Shown in pieces: positions 37,215-45,645 of a DNA stretch of 62,636 bases. This DNA is from an uncultured Lachnospiraceae bacterium (GTDB lineage Bacteria; Bacillota; Clostridia; Lachnospirales; Lachnospiraceae). The notes below the pieces were generated by a model. The model ran no database searches. It worked only from the letters and a program-made list of their open reading frames with translations, and was not told where the DNA came from. Every line of letters begins with the position of its first letter. Position 1 is the first letter of the stretch. Both the position numbers and the translations under genes were made by a program. Where the stretch lies: contig CAJUAO010000018.1 of the NCBI GenBank assembly GCA_910584685.1, forward strand, positions 1 through 62,636. The letters run 5' to 3'.

Positions 37215-38196
37215 AAACCTTTATGGTGAGATATATGCAAAGCTTGAGGATATAGTGGGTTCATCACATATTAAAAAAGATGAGCCCATGAGTATACATA
37301 CTACATTCAAGGCGGGAGGAAATGCCTCAATATATGTGGAGACGATAAATATAACACAGCTTAAGGAGACTATTAACATTGTTTCAAGGTATAATTTGCC
37401 TTATTTTGTACTTGGGAACGGAAGCAACGTGCTTGTAAGGGATGAAGGCTACAGGGGTGTCATAATAAAGCTTGCGGACAGCTTTAGTGACACCTTGTTA
37501 TATGATGAGAATAATGCTGATTATAAGGAAACGGTCTATGAGGAAACAGCTTATAAGGAAACAGCTCTTTCAGAGGAGGAGCTTATTTTTTCAGCTTATG
37601 GACAGGAAAAGCTTATAAGTGTTGCAAGGGAGATGTCAAAGAGAGGATATACCGGAATGGAGCCGTTAGCAGGCATACCCGGAACTATAGGCGGAGCGGT
37701 GGCAATGAACGCCGGCGCATATGGAACGGAGATAAAGGATATTATTGTAAGCGCCGTGGTAATGGACGCAAAGGGTAATATAATTACTTTTTCAAGGAAT
37801 GAACTGGATTTATCCTACAGAAGCAGTATTGTGCAAAGGGAAGGCATGATAGTTTTAAAGGCGGTATTTAAGCTTAAAAGGGGAGAACAGCCGGAGATAG
37901 ACGAAAGGCTTGGAAAATACCAGACGTCAAGGCTTAATAAGCAACCGCTGGAGTATCCAAGCGCCGGAAGCACCTTTAAAAGACCTGAAGGCTTTTTTGC
38001 GGGAAAGCTTATAGAGGACGCAGGGCTTAGGGGCTATACCGTCGGAGGAGCGCAGGTGTCTGAAAAGCATTGCGGCTTTGTCATAAATAAAAATAACGCC
38101 ACAGCCTCGGATATTTTACAGGTTATAAATGATGTAAGGGACAAGGTTTATGAGCAGTTTAACGTTATGCTTGAGCCGGAAGTAAAAATTTTGTAG
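37207..38196 (+). CDS. murB: UDP-N-acetylenolpyruvoylglucosamine reductase
   Basis: This 329-residue flavoenzyme reduces UDP-GlcNAc enolpyruvate in peptidoglycan precursor synthesis. It has the FAD segments FVLGNGSNVLVRD and PLAGIPGTIGGAVAMNAGAYG, catalytic SYRSS, and the C-terminal EYPSAGSTFKRP and AGLRGYTVGGAQVSEKH. It is type II MurB. A 15-bp tandem repeat encoding YKETV/YEETA/YKETA inserts into the FAD domain at 37522-37566. The ATG at 37207 follows GGAGG and overlaps glk. Confidence 0.95.
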   Translation: MCKNLYGEIYAKLEDIVGSSHIKKDEPMSIHTTFKAGGNASIYVETINITQLKETINIVSRYNLPYFVLGNGSNVLVRDEGYRGVIIKLADSFSDTLLYDENNADYKETVYEETAYKETALSEEELIFSAYGQEKLISVAREMSKRGYTGMEPLAGIPGTIGGAVAMNAGAYGTEIKDIIVSAVVMDAKGNIITFSRNELDLSYRSSIVQREGMIVLKAVFKLKRGEQPEIDERLGKYQTSRLNKQPLEYPSAGSTFKRPEGFFAGKLIEDAGLRGYTVGGAQVSEKHCGFVINKNNATASDILQVINDVRDKVYEQFNVMLEPEVKIL

Positions 38197-38299
38197 AAAA
38201 GTATTGTGAATGATAAGAGTAAAAAGACTATAAAATATATTGAATTGAATTATTAAAAAAACTTTTAAAAAGATTTTTAAAAAGTGGAAAGGGTTTAAA

Positions 38300-39157
38300 A
38301 TGCGATTTGTCATAGTGACAGGAATGTCAGGCGCCGGAAAGAGAACTGCAATGAAAATATTAGAGGATGTAGGTTATTTCTGTGTGGATAATCTTCCTAT
38401 TCAGCTTATGCAGAAATTTACAGATTTAGCCTTTAATTCTATGGGTGATATTGATAGGGTTGCATTGGGAGTAGATATAAGAAGCGGTGATTTGTCCCAG
38501 ATAGACAATATTATAGACTATCTAAAGATAAATGACAGGGCATTTGAAATTCTTTTCTTAGAGGCAAAGGATGAAACCCTTGTAAAGCGGTTTAAGGAAA
38601 CGAGACGCTCCCACCCGCTGGTTACAAAGGGCAGAGTGGACGAAGGGCTTGCAAGGGAAAGGCAGATGATGGCTTTTTTAAAGAAGAAGGCCGACTATAT
38701 AATTGAGACGGATTCTATGCTTACAAAGGAGCTAAGAAACGAGCTGGAGAAAATATTTGTTGACAATAAGGAATTTAAAAATCTTTTTATAAATATTGTG
38801 TCTTTTGGATTTAAGTATGGTATTCCTGCTGATTCAGACCTTTTGTTTGACGTAAGGTTTATGCCGAATCCATTTTATGTTGAAGGACTTAAGAGAAAGA
38901 CAGGCAATGATAAGGAGGTAAACGACTTTGTGATGAATTCAAAGCAGTCTGTGGAATTTCTTAAAAAGCTTGACGATATGATAAACTTCCTTATTCCCAA
39001 TTATGTTTTGGAGGGAAAAAACCAGCTTGTCATAAGCATAGGCTGCACAGGAGGGAAGCATCGTTCCGTAACTATTGCCAACAGGCTGTACGAGGAGCTT
39101 AAGCAAAAGGGAGAATACGGGGTAAAGCTTACCCATAGGGATATTGAAAGGGAATAG
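38300..39157 (+). CDS. rapZ: RapZ/YvcJ-family nucleotide-binding protein
   Basis: This 285-residue protein has the RapZ landmarks ILEDVGYFCVDNLPIQLMQ, DIRSGDLSQID and a C-terminal SIGCTGGKHRSV with YEELK. In E. coli RapZ controls glucosamine-6-phosphate synthase sRNAs; in Bacillus YvcJ acts in competence and nucleotide sensing. The P-loop reads GMSGAGKRTA, with Arg where the family has Ser or Thr, which may weaken nucleotide binding. It lies next to whiA as usual, but yvcK is missing from between them. Confidence 0.92.
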   Translation: MRFVIVTGMSGAGKRTAMKILEDVGYFCVDNLPIQLMQKFTDLAFNSMGDIDRVALGVDIRSGDLSQIDNIIDYLKINDRAFEILFLEAKDETLVKRFKETRRSHPLVTKGRVDEGLARERQMMAFLKKKADYIIETDSMLTKELRNELEKIFVDNKEFKNLFINIVSFGFKYGIPADSDLLFDVRFMPNPFYVEGLKRKTGNDKEVNDFVMNSKQSVEFLKKLDDMINFLIPNYVLEGKNQLVISIGCTGGKHRSVTIANRLYEELKQKGEYGVKLTHRDIERE

Positions 39158-39159
39158 AA

Positions 39160-40104
39160 ATGTCGTTTTCGCAAAGTGTAAAAGAAGAATTGTCAAATAG
39201 CCTGCCTTCTGCAAGGCATTGTATGATAGCTGAAATTGCAGCAATTATAAGCCTTTGCGGACGTATTGTTATTGATGTTCAAGACAAATATTCAGTAAAA
39301 GTTCATACGGAAAATATATGTGTTGCAAGAAAGTACTTTACATTAGTCGAAAAAGCGTTTAATATAAAGGCTGAAATTACCATTAGACAAAATGCATATT
39401 TGAGGAGCAGCAGAACATATACTATCACTGTAAACGACCATATAAATGCAATAAGGATACTTCAGGCAGTTAAGCTTATTAATGAAGATATGGAAATTGA
39501 AGAAAATCTTTCTATTATAAACAATGTGATAATTATGAAAAGCTGCTGCAAACGGGCGTTTCTTAGGGGAGCATTTTTATCGGCAGGAAGCATCAGCAAA
39601 CCTGAGAAGTCCTATCATTTTGAAATGGTTTGTACCACTGTGGCAAAGGCAGAGCAGCTATGCGGCATTATAAAATCCTTTGGGATTGATGCAAAAATAG
39701 TTGGAAGAAAAAAGCATTTTGTGGTATATATCAAGGAGGGCGAAAGCATAGTAGATATGCTTAATATTATGGAGGCCCATATCTCGCTTATGGAGCTTGA
39801 AAATATCCGCATCATAAAAGAGATGAGAAATACGGTAAACCGAAAGGTGAACTGCGAAATGGCAAATCTGAACAAGACCGTATCTGCTTCCGTAAAGCAG
39901 ATAGAGGACATAAGACTTATACAGGACACCATAGGTCTTTTAAGTCTGAAAAAATCTTTGCAGGAGATTGCCGTTATAAGGCTGGAAAATCCGGATGCTT
40001 CACTTAAAGAATTAGGAGCAATGCTTAGTCCGGCCGTAGGAAAGTCAGGAGTAAACCACCGGTTAAGAAAGCTTTCGGAAATAGCAGATGGTTTACGACA
40101 TTAA
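39160..40104 (+). CDS. whiA: Sporulation/division regulator WhiA
   Basis: This 314-residue protein has the LAGLIDADG-derived N-terminal fold (residues 20-190, with FLRGAFLSAGSISKPEKSYHFE) and the C-terminal helix-turn-helix (NPDASLKELGAMLSPAVGKSGVNHRLRKL). In Gram-positives WhiA affects division and nucleoid organisation even outside sporulation. It begins 3 bases after rapZ and ends 13 bases before the Crh-like gene. Confidence 0.95.
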   Translation: MSFSQSVKEELSNSLPSARHCMIAEIAAIISLCGRIVIDVQDKYSVKVHTENICVARKYFTLVEKAFNIKAEITIRQNAYLRSSRTYTITVNDHINAIRILQAVKLINEDMEIEENLSIINNVIIMKSCCKRAFLRGAFLSAGSISKPEKSYHFEMVCTTVAKAEQLCGIIKSFGIDAKIVGRKKHFVVYIKEGESIVDMLNIMEAHISLMELENIRIIKEMRNTVNRKVNCEMANLNKTVSASVKQIEDIRLIQDTIGLLSLKKSLQEIAVIRLENPDASLKELGAMLSPAVGKSGVNHRLRKLSEIADGLRH

Positions 40105-40117
40105 GGAGGAGAACAAA

Positions 40118-40384
40118 ATGATAACAAAAAATATGACTATTGAACTGAAGCAGGGTTTAAATGCAAGGCCTGTAGCTGTGTTTGTACAGGTTGCAAGCCA
40201 GTTTGACAGTTCCATATTTGTTGAGTACGAAAACAAAAAGGTAAATGCAAAAAGCATTATGGGCATGATGACGCTGGGCATAGCGGCAGGAGAGAATGTA
40301 ACCGTAAGCGCAGAGGGAAAAGATGAAACAGAGGCCATTCAAAGCATAGAGGAATATTTAAGCAGTGAGAGAAGCGCTGTTTAG
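40118..40384 (+). CDS. crh: Crh-like HPr-family regulator (His15 replaced by Asn)
   Basis: This 88-residue protein has the full HPr fold length. At position 15 the PTS phosphate-accepting His is replaced: the motif reads GLNARP (Asn15). Ser46 is kept in NAKSIMGMM, the site used by HprK. This is the Crh pattern of Bacillus, where residue 15 is Gln and the protein works only in CcpA-dependent carbon control. Location after rapZ-whiA also matches Bacillus crh. The ATG at 40118 follows AAGGAGGAG. It cannot carry PTS phosphate by the usual route. Confidence 0.88.
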   Translation: MITKNMTIELKQGLNARPVAVFVQVASQFDSSIFVEYENKKVNAKSIMGMMTLGIAAGENVTVSAEGKDETEAIQSIEEYLSSERSAV

Positions 40385-40413
40385 GGCTTGCATTTTTAGA
40401 ATATATTAAAGTG

Positions 40414-40756
40414 TAAAATAAAAAGGTTGTCCCATTAGCAGGATTTTAAACAGTATGGCGGAGGGGCTTAAGGCGCCCGGCAGTTAAATAATAATTTATG
40501 GAAACTTCGAAGGCGGCAAGAAATTCTATCGACACGAAACCGCCACCTTCTAAGCTGCGGTTGTAACTCGAAAAAGGCTTAAAAGAAGCCTTTTTCTCAA
40601 ACAGACAACCTACGCTAAGAAGCTGTCGGTTTCGTATCGATGAATTTCTAGCAGCCTTCTCAATGTTTCCATAAATTATTATTTAACTGCCGGGCGCCTT
40701 AAGCCCCTCCGCCATACTGTTTAAAATCCTGCTAATGGGACAACCTTTTTATTTTA
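40414..40756 (-). repeat. Complete large hairpin repeat (copy C)
   Basis: A perfect 92-bp inverted repeat (40414-40505 with 40665-40756) encloses a core of 131 nt at 40519-40649. Arm sequence differs from copy B except for a CTTAAG patch and a few short blocks, yet the two arms of this copy match base for base. Its outer end (TTAATGGGACA-like TAATGGGACA) resembles copy A. It fills the gap between the Crh-like gene and dnaE. The strand given is that of the presumed RNA. Confidence 0.9.
40519..40649 (-). ncRNA. Conserved structured core of hairpin copy C
   Basis: Read on the minus strand, it has the same order as the core of copy B: CAGCTTCTTAGCGTA, a 6-bp stem (GGTTGT/ACAACC), the CTGTTTGA/GAGTT loop, an apical stem (GAAAAAGGCTT with AAGCCTTTTTC), and GCAGCTTAGAAG. 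The lower stem 40528-40542/40627-40641 has one mismatch on the plus strand (C40533 with A40636) that becomes a G-U wobble on the minus strand. Expression is not shown. Confidence 0.65.
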
Positions 40757-40830
40757 ATATATAGGAAAGAGATATATTTATGTTTATATATAAAGCGTAA
40801 GAGATATATGGTTTGAAAAGGGAGGAAGAT

Positions 40831-43800
40831 ATGTCGTTTACACATTTGCACGTTCATACGGAGTACAGTCTGCTTGACGGCTCCTGTAAGATAAAGGAGC
40901 TTGTCAGAAGGGCGAAGGAATTGAATATGGATAGCATGGCTATCACCGACCATGGAGTAATGTATGGGGCGATAGATTTTTATAAGGCTGCAAAGGAAGC
41001 AGGGATAAAGCCTATTATCGGATGTGAGATATATGTTTCTCCGGGAAGCCGTTTTGATAAGGAAAAGGACAATAATGATGACAGGTACTATCATTTAGTG
41101 CTTTTGGCGGAAAATGACACAGGCTATCACAACCTTATGAAAATAGTGTCCAAGGGCTTTGTTGAGGGCTTTTATTATAAACCAAGGGTTGACTATGAGG
41201 TTTTGGAGGAATATCACGAGGGAATTATTGCCTTAAGCGCATGTCTTGCAGGAGAGGTGCAGCGTTTTCTGGCAAGAGGAATGTATGAGGAGGCTGTAAG
41301 GTCTGCAAGACGCTATGAGGATATATTCGGGAAGGGGAATTTTTTTCTTGAGCTTCAGGACCACGGTATTGATACCCAGAGGACAGTCAATATGAGCCTT
41401 ATGAAAATGAGCAAGGAGCTTAATATTGACCTTGTGGCCACAAACGATATACATTATATATTAGCGGAGGATGCCGTTCCCCATGATATTCTTCTTTGCA
41501 TACAGACAGGAAAAAAGGTAGCTGACGAGGACAGAATGAGGTATGACGGAGGCCAGTACTATGTGAAAAGCGAGGAGGAAATGAAGGAAATATTTCCTTA
41601 CGCACTCTGGGCTCTTGAGAATACACATAAAATAGCAGAGAGATGTAATGTGGAAATAGAATTTGGCGTGAGGAAGCTGCCAAAGTATGATGTGCCAAAG
41701 GAATTTTGCGACAGGGGGGAAAGCGAGGAGGACGCTTCCTGGAGATATCTTTCCTATCTTTGCAGTAAGGGGCTTAAAAGCAGGTATGGAGATGACTGGG
41801 ACAAGGAGGAATATGCCGGACGGCTTGATTATGAGCTTTCAGTAATTAAGGGAATGGGCTTTATTGATTATTTCCTTATAGTGTGGGATTTTATACATTA
41901 TGCTAAGGAAAGAGGCATTATAGTAGGTCCGGGACGTGGCTCGGCTGCAGGAAGCATTGTGGCGTATGTTTTGGAAATAACGGATATTGACCCTATAAGG
42001 TACAGCCTGCTGTTTGAAAGATTTTTAAATCCGGAGCGTATAAGTATGCCGGATATTGATATAGACTTTTGCTTTGAAAGACGTGGAGAGGTAATAGATT
42101 ACGTTGTTGATAAATATGGTAAAGACCAGGTTTCACAGATAGTTACCTTTGGTACATTAGGGGCAAAGGAAGTTATAAGAGACGTAGGACGTGTGCTGGA
42201 CATGCCATATGCCCAGTGTGACGCTATTGCAAAAATGATACCGAAGAAAATACCTGACGAAAAGACGGTGACTATAGAAAGGTCGTTGGAGGTAAATCCT
42301 ATTTTTAAGGAGGCATATACCACCGATTCGCAGGTTAAGTATCTTGTGGATATGGCAAGAAGACTGGAGGGGCTTCCAAGGCATACCTCCATGCATGCGG
42401 CAGGAGTGCTTATAAGCTCAAAGGCAGTTGACGAATTTGTTCCTTTGTCAAGGTCGTCAGACGGCACTATTACCACCCAGTATATTATGACAACCTTAGA
42501 GGAGCTTGGTCTTTTAAAAATGGATTTTTTGGGACTTAGAACCCTTACGGTTATACAGAAGGCTGTAAATATGGTTAAGCAGGGCAAGGGCATAGATATA
42601 GATTTGGTTAATCTTGACTATGATGATAAAGAAGTGCTGGCATCTATAGGAACGGGAAGGACAGAGGGTATATTCCAGCTTGAAAGCGGCGGCATGAAAA
42701 ACTTTATGAAGGAACTGAATCCTGAAAGCCTTGAGGATATCATAGCCGGTATAGCGTTGTACAGGCCGGGGCCTATGGATTTTATACCAAAATATCTCAA
42801 GGGAAAGAACAGCGGGGAAAAAATTGTATATACATGTCCACAGCTTGAGCCTATACTGTCAAATACATACGGCTGTATTATTTATCAGGAGCAGGTTATG
42901 CAGATAGTGAGGGATTTGGCAGGCTATACCTTAGGAAGAAGCGATTTGGTAAGGAAGGCAATGTCAAAGAAAAAGATAGACGTAATGGAGCAGGAGAGAA
43001 GGAATTTTGTATTTGGAAATCCGGAGCTTTCCGTAAAGGGCTGTGTGGCTAACGGTATAGATGAAAAAACGGCAAATAAGGTATATGATGAGATGATAGA
43101 CTTTGCAAAGTATGCGTTTAATAAGGCTCATTCTACCTGCTACGCCATTGTGGCATATCAGACAGCATATTTAAAATATTATTATCCTGTAGAGTTTATG
43201 GCAGCCCTTATGAATTCTGTTATAGACACAGCTTCAAAGGTTACGGGCTATATTATGACATGCAGAACAATGGGGATAGATATTCTCCCTCCTGATATAA
43301 ATGAAAGCGAGGCAGAATTTACAGTATGCAATAATAACATAAGATATGGATTATGCGCTTTGAAAAGTGTGGGAAGAAGTGTGGTTGACCAGATTGTTCG
43401 GGAAAGAAATAATAGGGGAAAATATAAAAGCATTTCGGATTTAATAGAACGTACGATAGAAAAGGAAGTAAATAAAAGAACTATAGAAAGTCTTATTAAA
43501 TCAGGAGCCCTTGACAGCTTTGAAGGCAACAGGCGGCAGAAAATGCAGATATATACCATTATTATGGACAATATTTCCCAGTCAAAGAAAAAGTCTATGG
43601 CGGGACAAATGACTCTTTTTGATATTGCATCTGATGATATAAAAGAGGATTTTGAGATAAAGCTTCCGAATGTAAGCGAATATGCAAAGGAGGAGCTGCT
43701 TGCCTTTGAAAAGGAGTTTATAGGTCATTATATAAGCGGACATCCTATGGATGAGTATCAGGCAAAATGGAAAAAGCATGCTACGAGAAGAAGCGACGAG

Positions 43801-44322
43801 TTTGCATTAAACGAGGATGGCGAGTGTCAGGTAAAGGAGGGAGCAAAGGAAACTGTCGGAGGCATGATTACAAATGTCAGTATAAAGACTACAAGAAAAA
43901 ATCAGGTAATGGCGTTTTTTATGGTAGAGGATATGTATGGAACAGTAGAAATACTGGTTTTTCCAAAGGATTACGAGAGATACAGAATGGTTATAGCCGA
44001 GGATAAAAAGGTCTTTGTATCAGGCAGGGTATCATCGTCTGAGGATGAGAATGCAAAGCTTATATGTGAAAAAATTACTGAATTCAGCAATATGTCAGTA
44101 AGCCTGTGGATTAGATTTGAAAACAAGGAGGCTTATGAGCAGTCAGAGAGTGAGCTTATGGATATAATAGGGCAGTATGACGGAAAGGATAAAATAGTCA
44201 TATATCTGACAGAGGAGAAACAGAAAAAGATATTGCCTCCTGCTTATACGGTAGAGGCGTCGCCGGTCCTTATTGAAAGACTAAAAGAGAAATATGGTGA
44301 GAAAAATGTGGCGCTTACGTAA
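40831..44322 (+). CDS. dnaE: DNA polymerase III alpha subunit (DnaE type)
   Basis: This 1163-residue replicative polymerase subunit opens with a PHP domain (FTHLHVHTEYSLLDG and ITDHGVMYG). The polymerase domain has GPGRGSAAGS and the catalytic PDIDIDF aspartates, and a C-terminal OB-fold region follows from about residue 990. It is the DnaE class, not PolC. The start at 40831 follows GGAGG. It sits 75 bases after hairpin copy C, so the hairpin lies in or just before its leader. Confidence 0.96.
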   Translation: MSFTHLHVHTEYSLLDGSCKIKELVRRAKELNMDSMAITDHGVMYGAIDFYKAAKEAGIKPIIGCEIYVSPGSRFDKEKDNNDDRYYHLVLLAENDTGYHNLMKIVSKGFVEGFYYKPRVDYEVLEEYHEGIIALSACLAGEVQRFLARGMYEEAVRSARRYEDIFGKGNFFLELQDHGIDTQRTVNMSLMKMSKELNIDLVATNDIHYILAEDAVPHDILLCIQTGKKVADEDRMRYDGGQYYVKSEEEMKEIFPYALWALENTHKIAERCNVEIEFGVRKLPKYDVPKEFCDRGESEEDASWRYLSYLCSKGLKSRYGDDWDKEEYAGRLDYELSVIKGMGFIDYFLIVWDFIHYAKERGIIVGPGRGSAAGSIVAYVLEITDIDPIRYSLLFERFLNPERISMPDIDIDFCFERRGEVIDYVVDKYGKDQVSQIVTFGTLGAKEVIRDVGRVLDMPYAQCDAIAKMIPKKIPDEKTVTIERSLEVNPIFKEAYTTDSQVKYLVDMARRLEGLPRHTSMHAAGVLISSKAVDEFVPLSRSSDGTITTQYIMTTLEELGLLKMDFLGLRTLTVIQKAVNMVKQGKGIDIDLVNLDYDDKEVLASIGTGRTEGIFQLESGGMKNFMKELNPESLEDIIAGIALYRPGPMDFIPKYLKGKNSGEKIVYTCPQLEPILSNTYGCIIYQEQVMQIVRDLAGYTLGRSDLVRKAMSKKKIDVMEQERRNFVFGNPELSVKGCVANGIDEKTANKVYDEMIDFAKYAFNKAHSTCYAIVAYQTAYLKYYYPVEFMAALMNSVIDTASKVTGYIMTCRTMGIDILPPDINESEAEFTVCNNNIRYGLCALKSVGRSVVDQIVRERNNRGKYKSISDLIERTIEKEVNKRTIESLIKSGALDSFEGNRRQKMQIYTIIMDNISQSKKKSMAGQMTLFDIASDDIKEDFEIKLPNVSEYAKEELLAFEKEFIGHYISGHPMDEYQAKWKKHATRRSDEFALNEDGECQVKEGAKETVGGMITNVSIKTTRKNQVMAFFMVEDMYGTVEILVFPKDYERYRMVIAEDKKVFVSGRVSSSEDENAKLICEKITEFSNMSVSLWIRFENKEAYEQSESELMDIIGQYDGKDKIVIYLTEEKQKKILPPAYTVEASPVLIERLKEKYGEKNVALT

Positions 44323-44371
44323 AAATGTCAGAATAATATTGAACGCTTCTGTCCGGCCTTAATTTGTATTT

Positions 44372-44410
44372 TATGGCGCCATATTGCGCAGCCCAATATG
44401 GACAGCCATA
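44372..44410 (+). promoter_or_regulatory. Stem-loop between dnaE and pfkA
   Basis: TATGGC pairs with GCCATA and, further in, CCATATTG pairs with CAATATGG, with a small interior loop between. No T-run follows, so it may be a processing or regulatory hairpin in place of a terminator. Confidence 0.45.
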
Positions 44411-44504
44411 TGAAAAATTAGTTGAAATAAATTATAATAAGTAATATAATAATGCTGAATTTGAATATGAACAGTATTTCTTTACAGAAAGGATATGAGA
44501 TATT

Positions 44505-45479
44505 ATGGCAGAGAATGTAAATACAATAGGAGTTTTGACAAGCGGAGGAGATGCGCCGGGTATGAATGCGGCTATAAGGGCTGTAGTCAGAACGGCTTTG
44601 GTAAACGGCAAGAAGGTAAAGGGAATAATGAGAGGCTACCATGGTATGCTTGAAGAAAAAATTATTGATATGGAGGCAAGCAGCGTATCCGATATTATTC
44701 AAAGGGGCGGAACAATACTTGGAACGGCCAGATGTGAGGAGTTTACCACTAAGGAGGGTCAGGAAAAGGGAGCAGCCATATGTAAAAAGCATGGCATAGA
44801 CGGCTTGGTGGTTATTGGAGGCGACGGCTCCTTCAGAGGCGCCCAGAAGCTTTCACATCTTGGCATAAATACTATCGGCGTTCCGGGAACAATAGACCTT
44901 GACATAGCGTGTACGGAATTTACAATAGGCTTTGATACGGCAGTAAATACAGCTATGGAGGCTATAGATAAAATAAGAGATACGTCTACATCACATGACA
45001 GATGCAGTATTATAGAGGTTATGGGACGCCACGCCGGCTATATAGCCCTGTGGTGCGGTATAGCAAACGGAGCAGAGGATATATTGCTGCCTGAGAGATA
45101 TAATTATGATGAACAGAGAATTATCAATCATATTATTGATTCCAGAAAGAAGGGAAAAAAGCATCATATTATTGTAAATGCCGAAGGAATAGGACATTCC
45201 AGCAGTATGGCAAAGCGTATTGAGGCAGCTACAGGCATGGAGACAAGAGCTACTATTCTGGGACATATGCAGCGTGGAGGAAATCCAACATGTAAGGACA
45301 GGGTTTACGCTACTATTATGGGCTCATATGCGGTTGATTTACTTTGTCAGGGAAAGAGCAACAGAGTAGTGGCATACAAGGAAGGCGAGTATGTGGACTT
45401 TGAGATAGACGAGGCTCTTGCCATGAAAAAGGATATTTCCACATATCAGTATAATGTGTGCAGGATACTTTCCCGATAA
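44505..45479 (+). CDS. pfkA: ATP-dependent 6-phosphofructokinase
   Basis: This 324-residue enzyme commits fructose 6-phosphate to glycolysis. It has GVLTSGGDAPGMNA, the ATP-type GGDGSFRGA (the PPi type would have GGDDS), and the substrate segment GTIDLDIACTEFTIGFDTA. Most family members read TIDND at that place; Leu replaces Asn here. EVMGRHAGYIAL and LGHMQRGGNPT complete the active site. It follows dnaE as in many Clostridia. Confidence 0.95.
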   Translation: MAENVNTIGVLTSGGDAPGMNAAIRAVVRTALVNGKKVKGIMRGYHGMLEEKIIDMEASSVSDIIQRGGTILGTARCEEFTTKEGQEKGAAICKKHGIDGLVVIGGDGSFRGAQKLSHLGINTIGVPGTIDLDIACTEFTIGFDTAVNTAMEAIDKIRDTSTSHDRCSIIEVMGRHAGYIALWCGIANGAEDILLPERYNYDEQRIINHIIDSRKKGKKHHIIVNAEGIGHSSSMAKRIEAATGMETRATILGHMQRGGNPTCKDRVYATIMGSYAVDLLCQGKSNRVVAYKEGEYVDFEIDEALAMKKDISTYQYNVCRILSR

Positions 45480-45481
45480 CA

Positions 45482-45528
45482 AATTGTCAGCATAGCTGAC
45501 AATTGCAAGTTTGGCTCCGCCAAACTTG
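45482..45528. repeat. Two short palindromes after pfkA
   Basis: AATTGTCAGC (45482-45491) pairs with GCTGACAATT (45495-45504), and CAAGTTTGGC (45506-45515) pairs with GCCAAACTTG (45519-45528). The second is repeated with one change at 50377-50399. Each has a 3-base loop and no T-run follows, so they look like dispersed small palindromic repeats. Confidence 0.6.
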
Positions 45529-45645
45529 TGGCTACGGCATAGTTAGCGAATGGCTATAAATTTGAAAGATACGAATTTATATGCGCTAAATGAATAGAAA
45601 GCTTAAAAAGCTTTTTGATTAAAGATTTGATTGGTTTGTGGAAGA

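Noticed and set aside
40118..40384. Ordinary PTS phosphocarrier HPr
   Set aside because: Residue 15 is Asn, so the normal phosphate transfer cannot occur.
40414..40756. Simple transcription terminator for the Crh-like gene
   Set aside because: The structure is more than ten times longer than needed and shares a conserved covarying core with a copy elsewhere.
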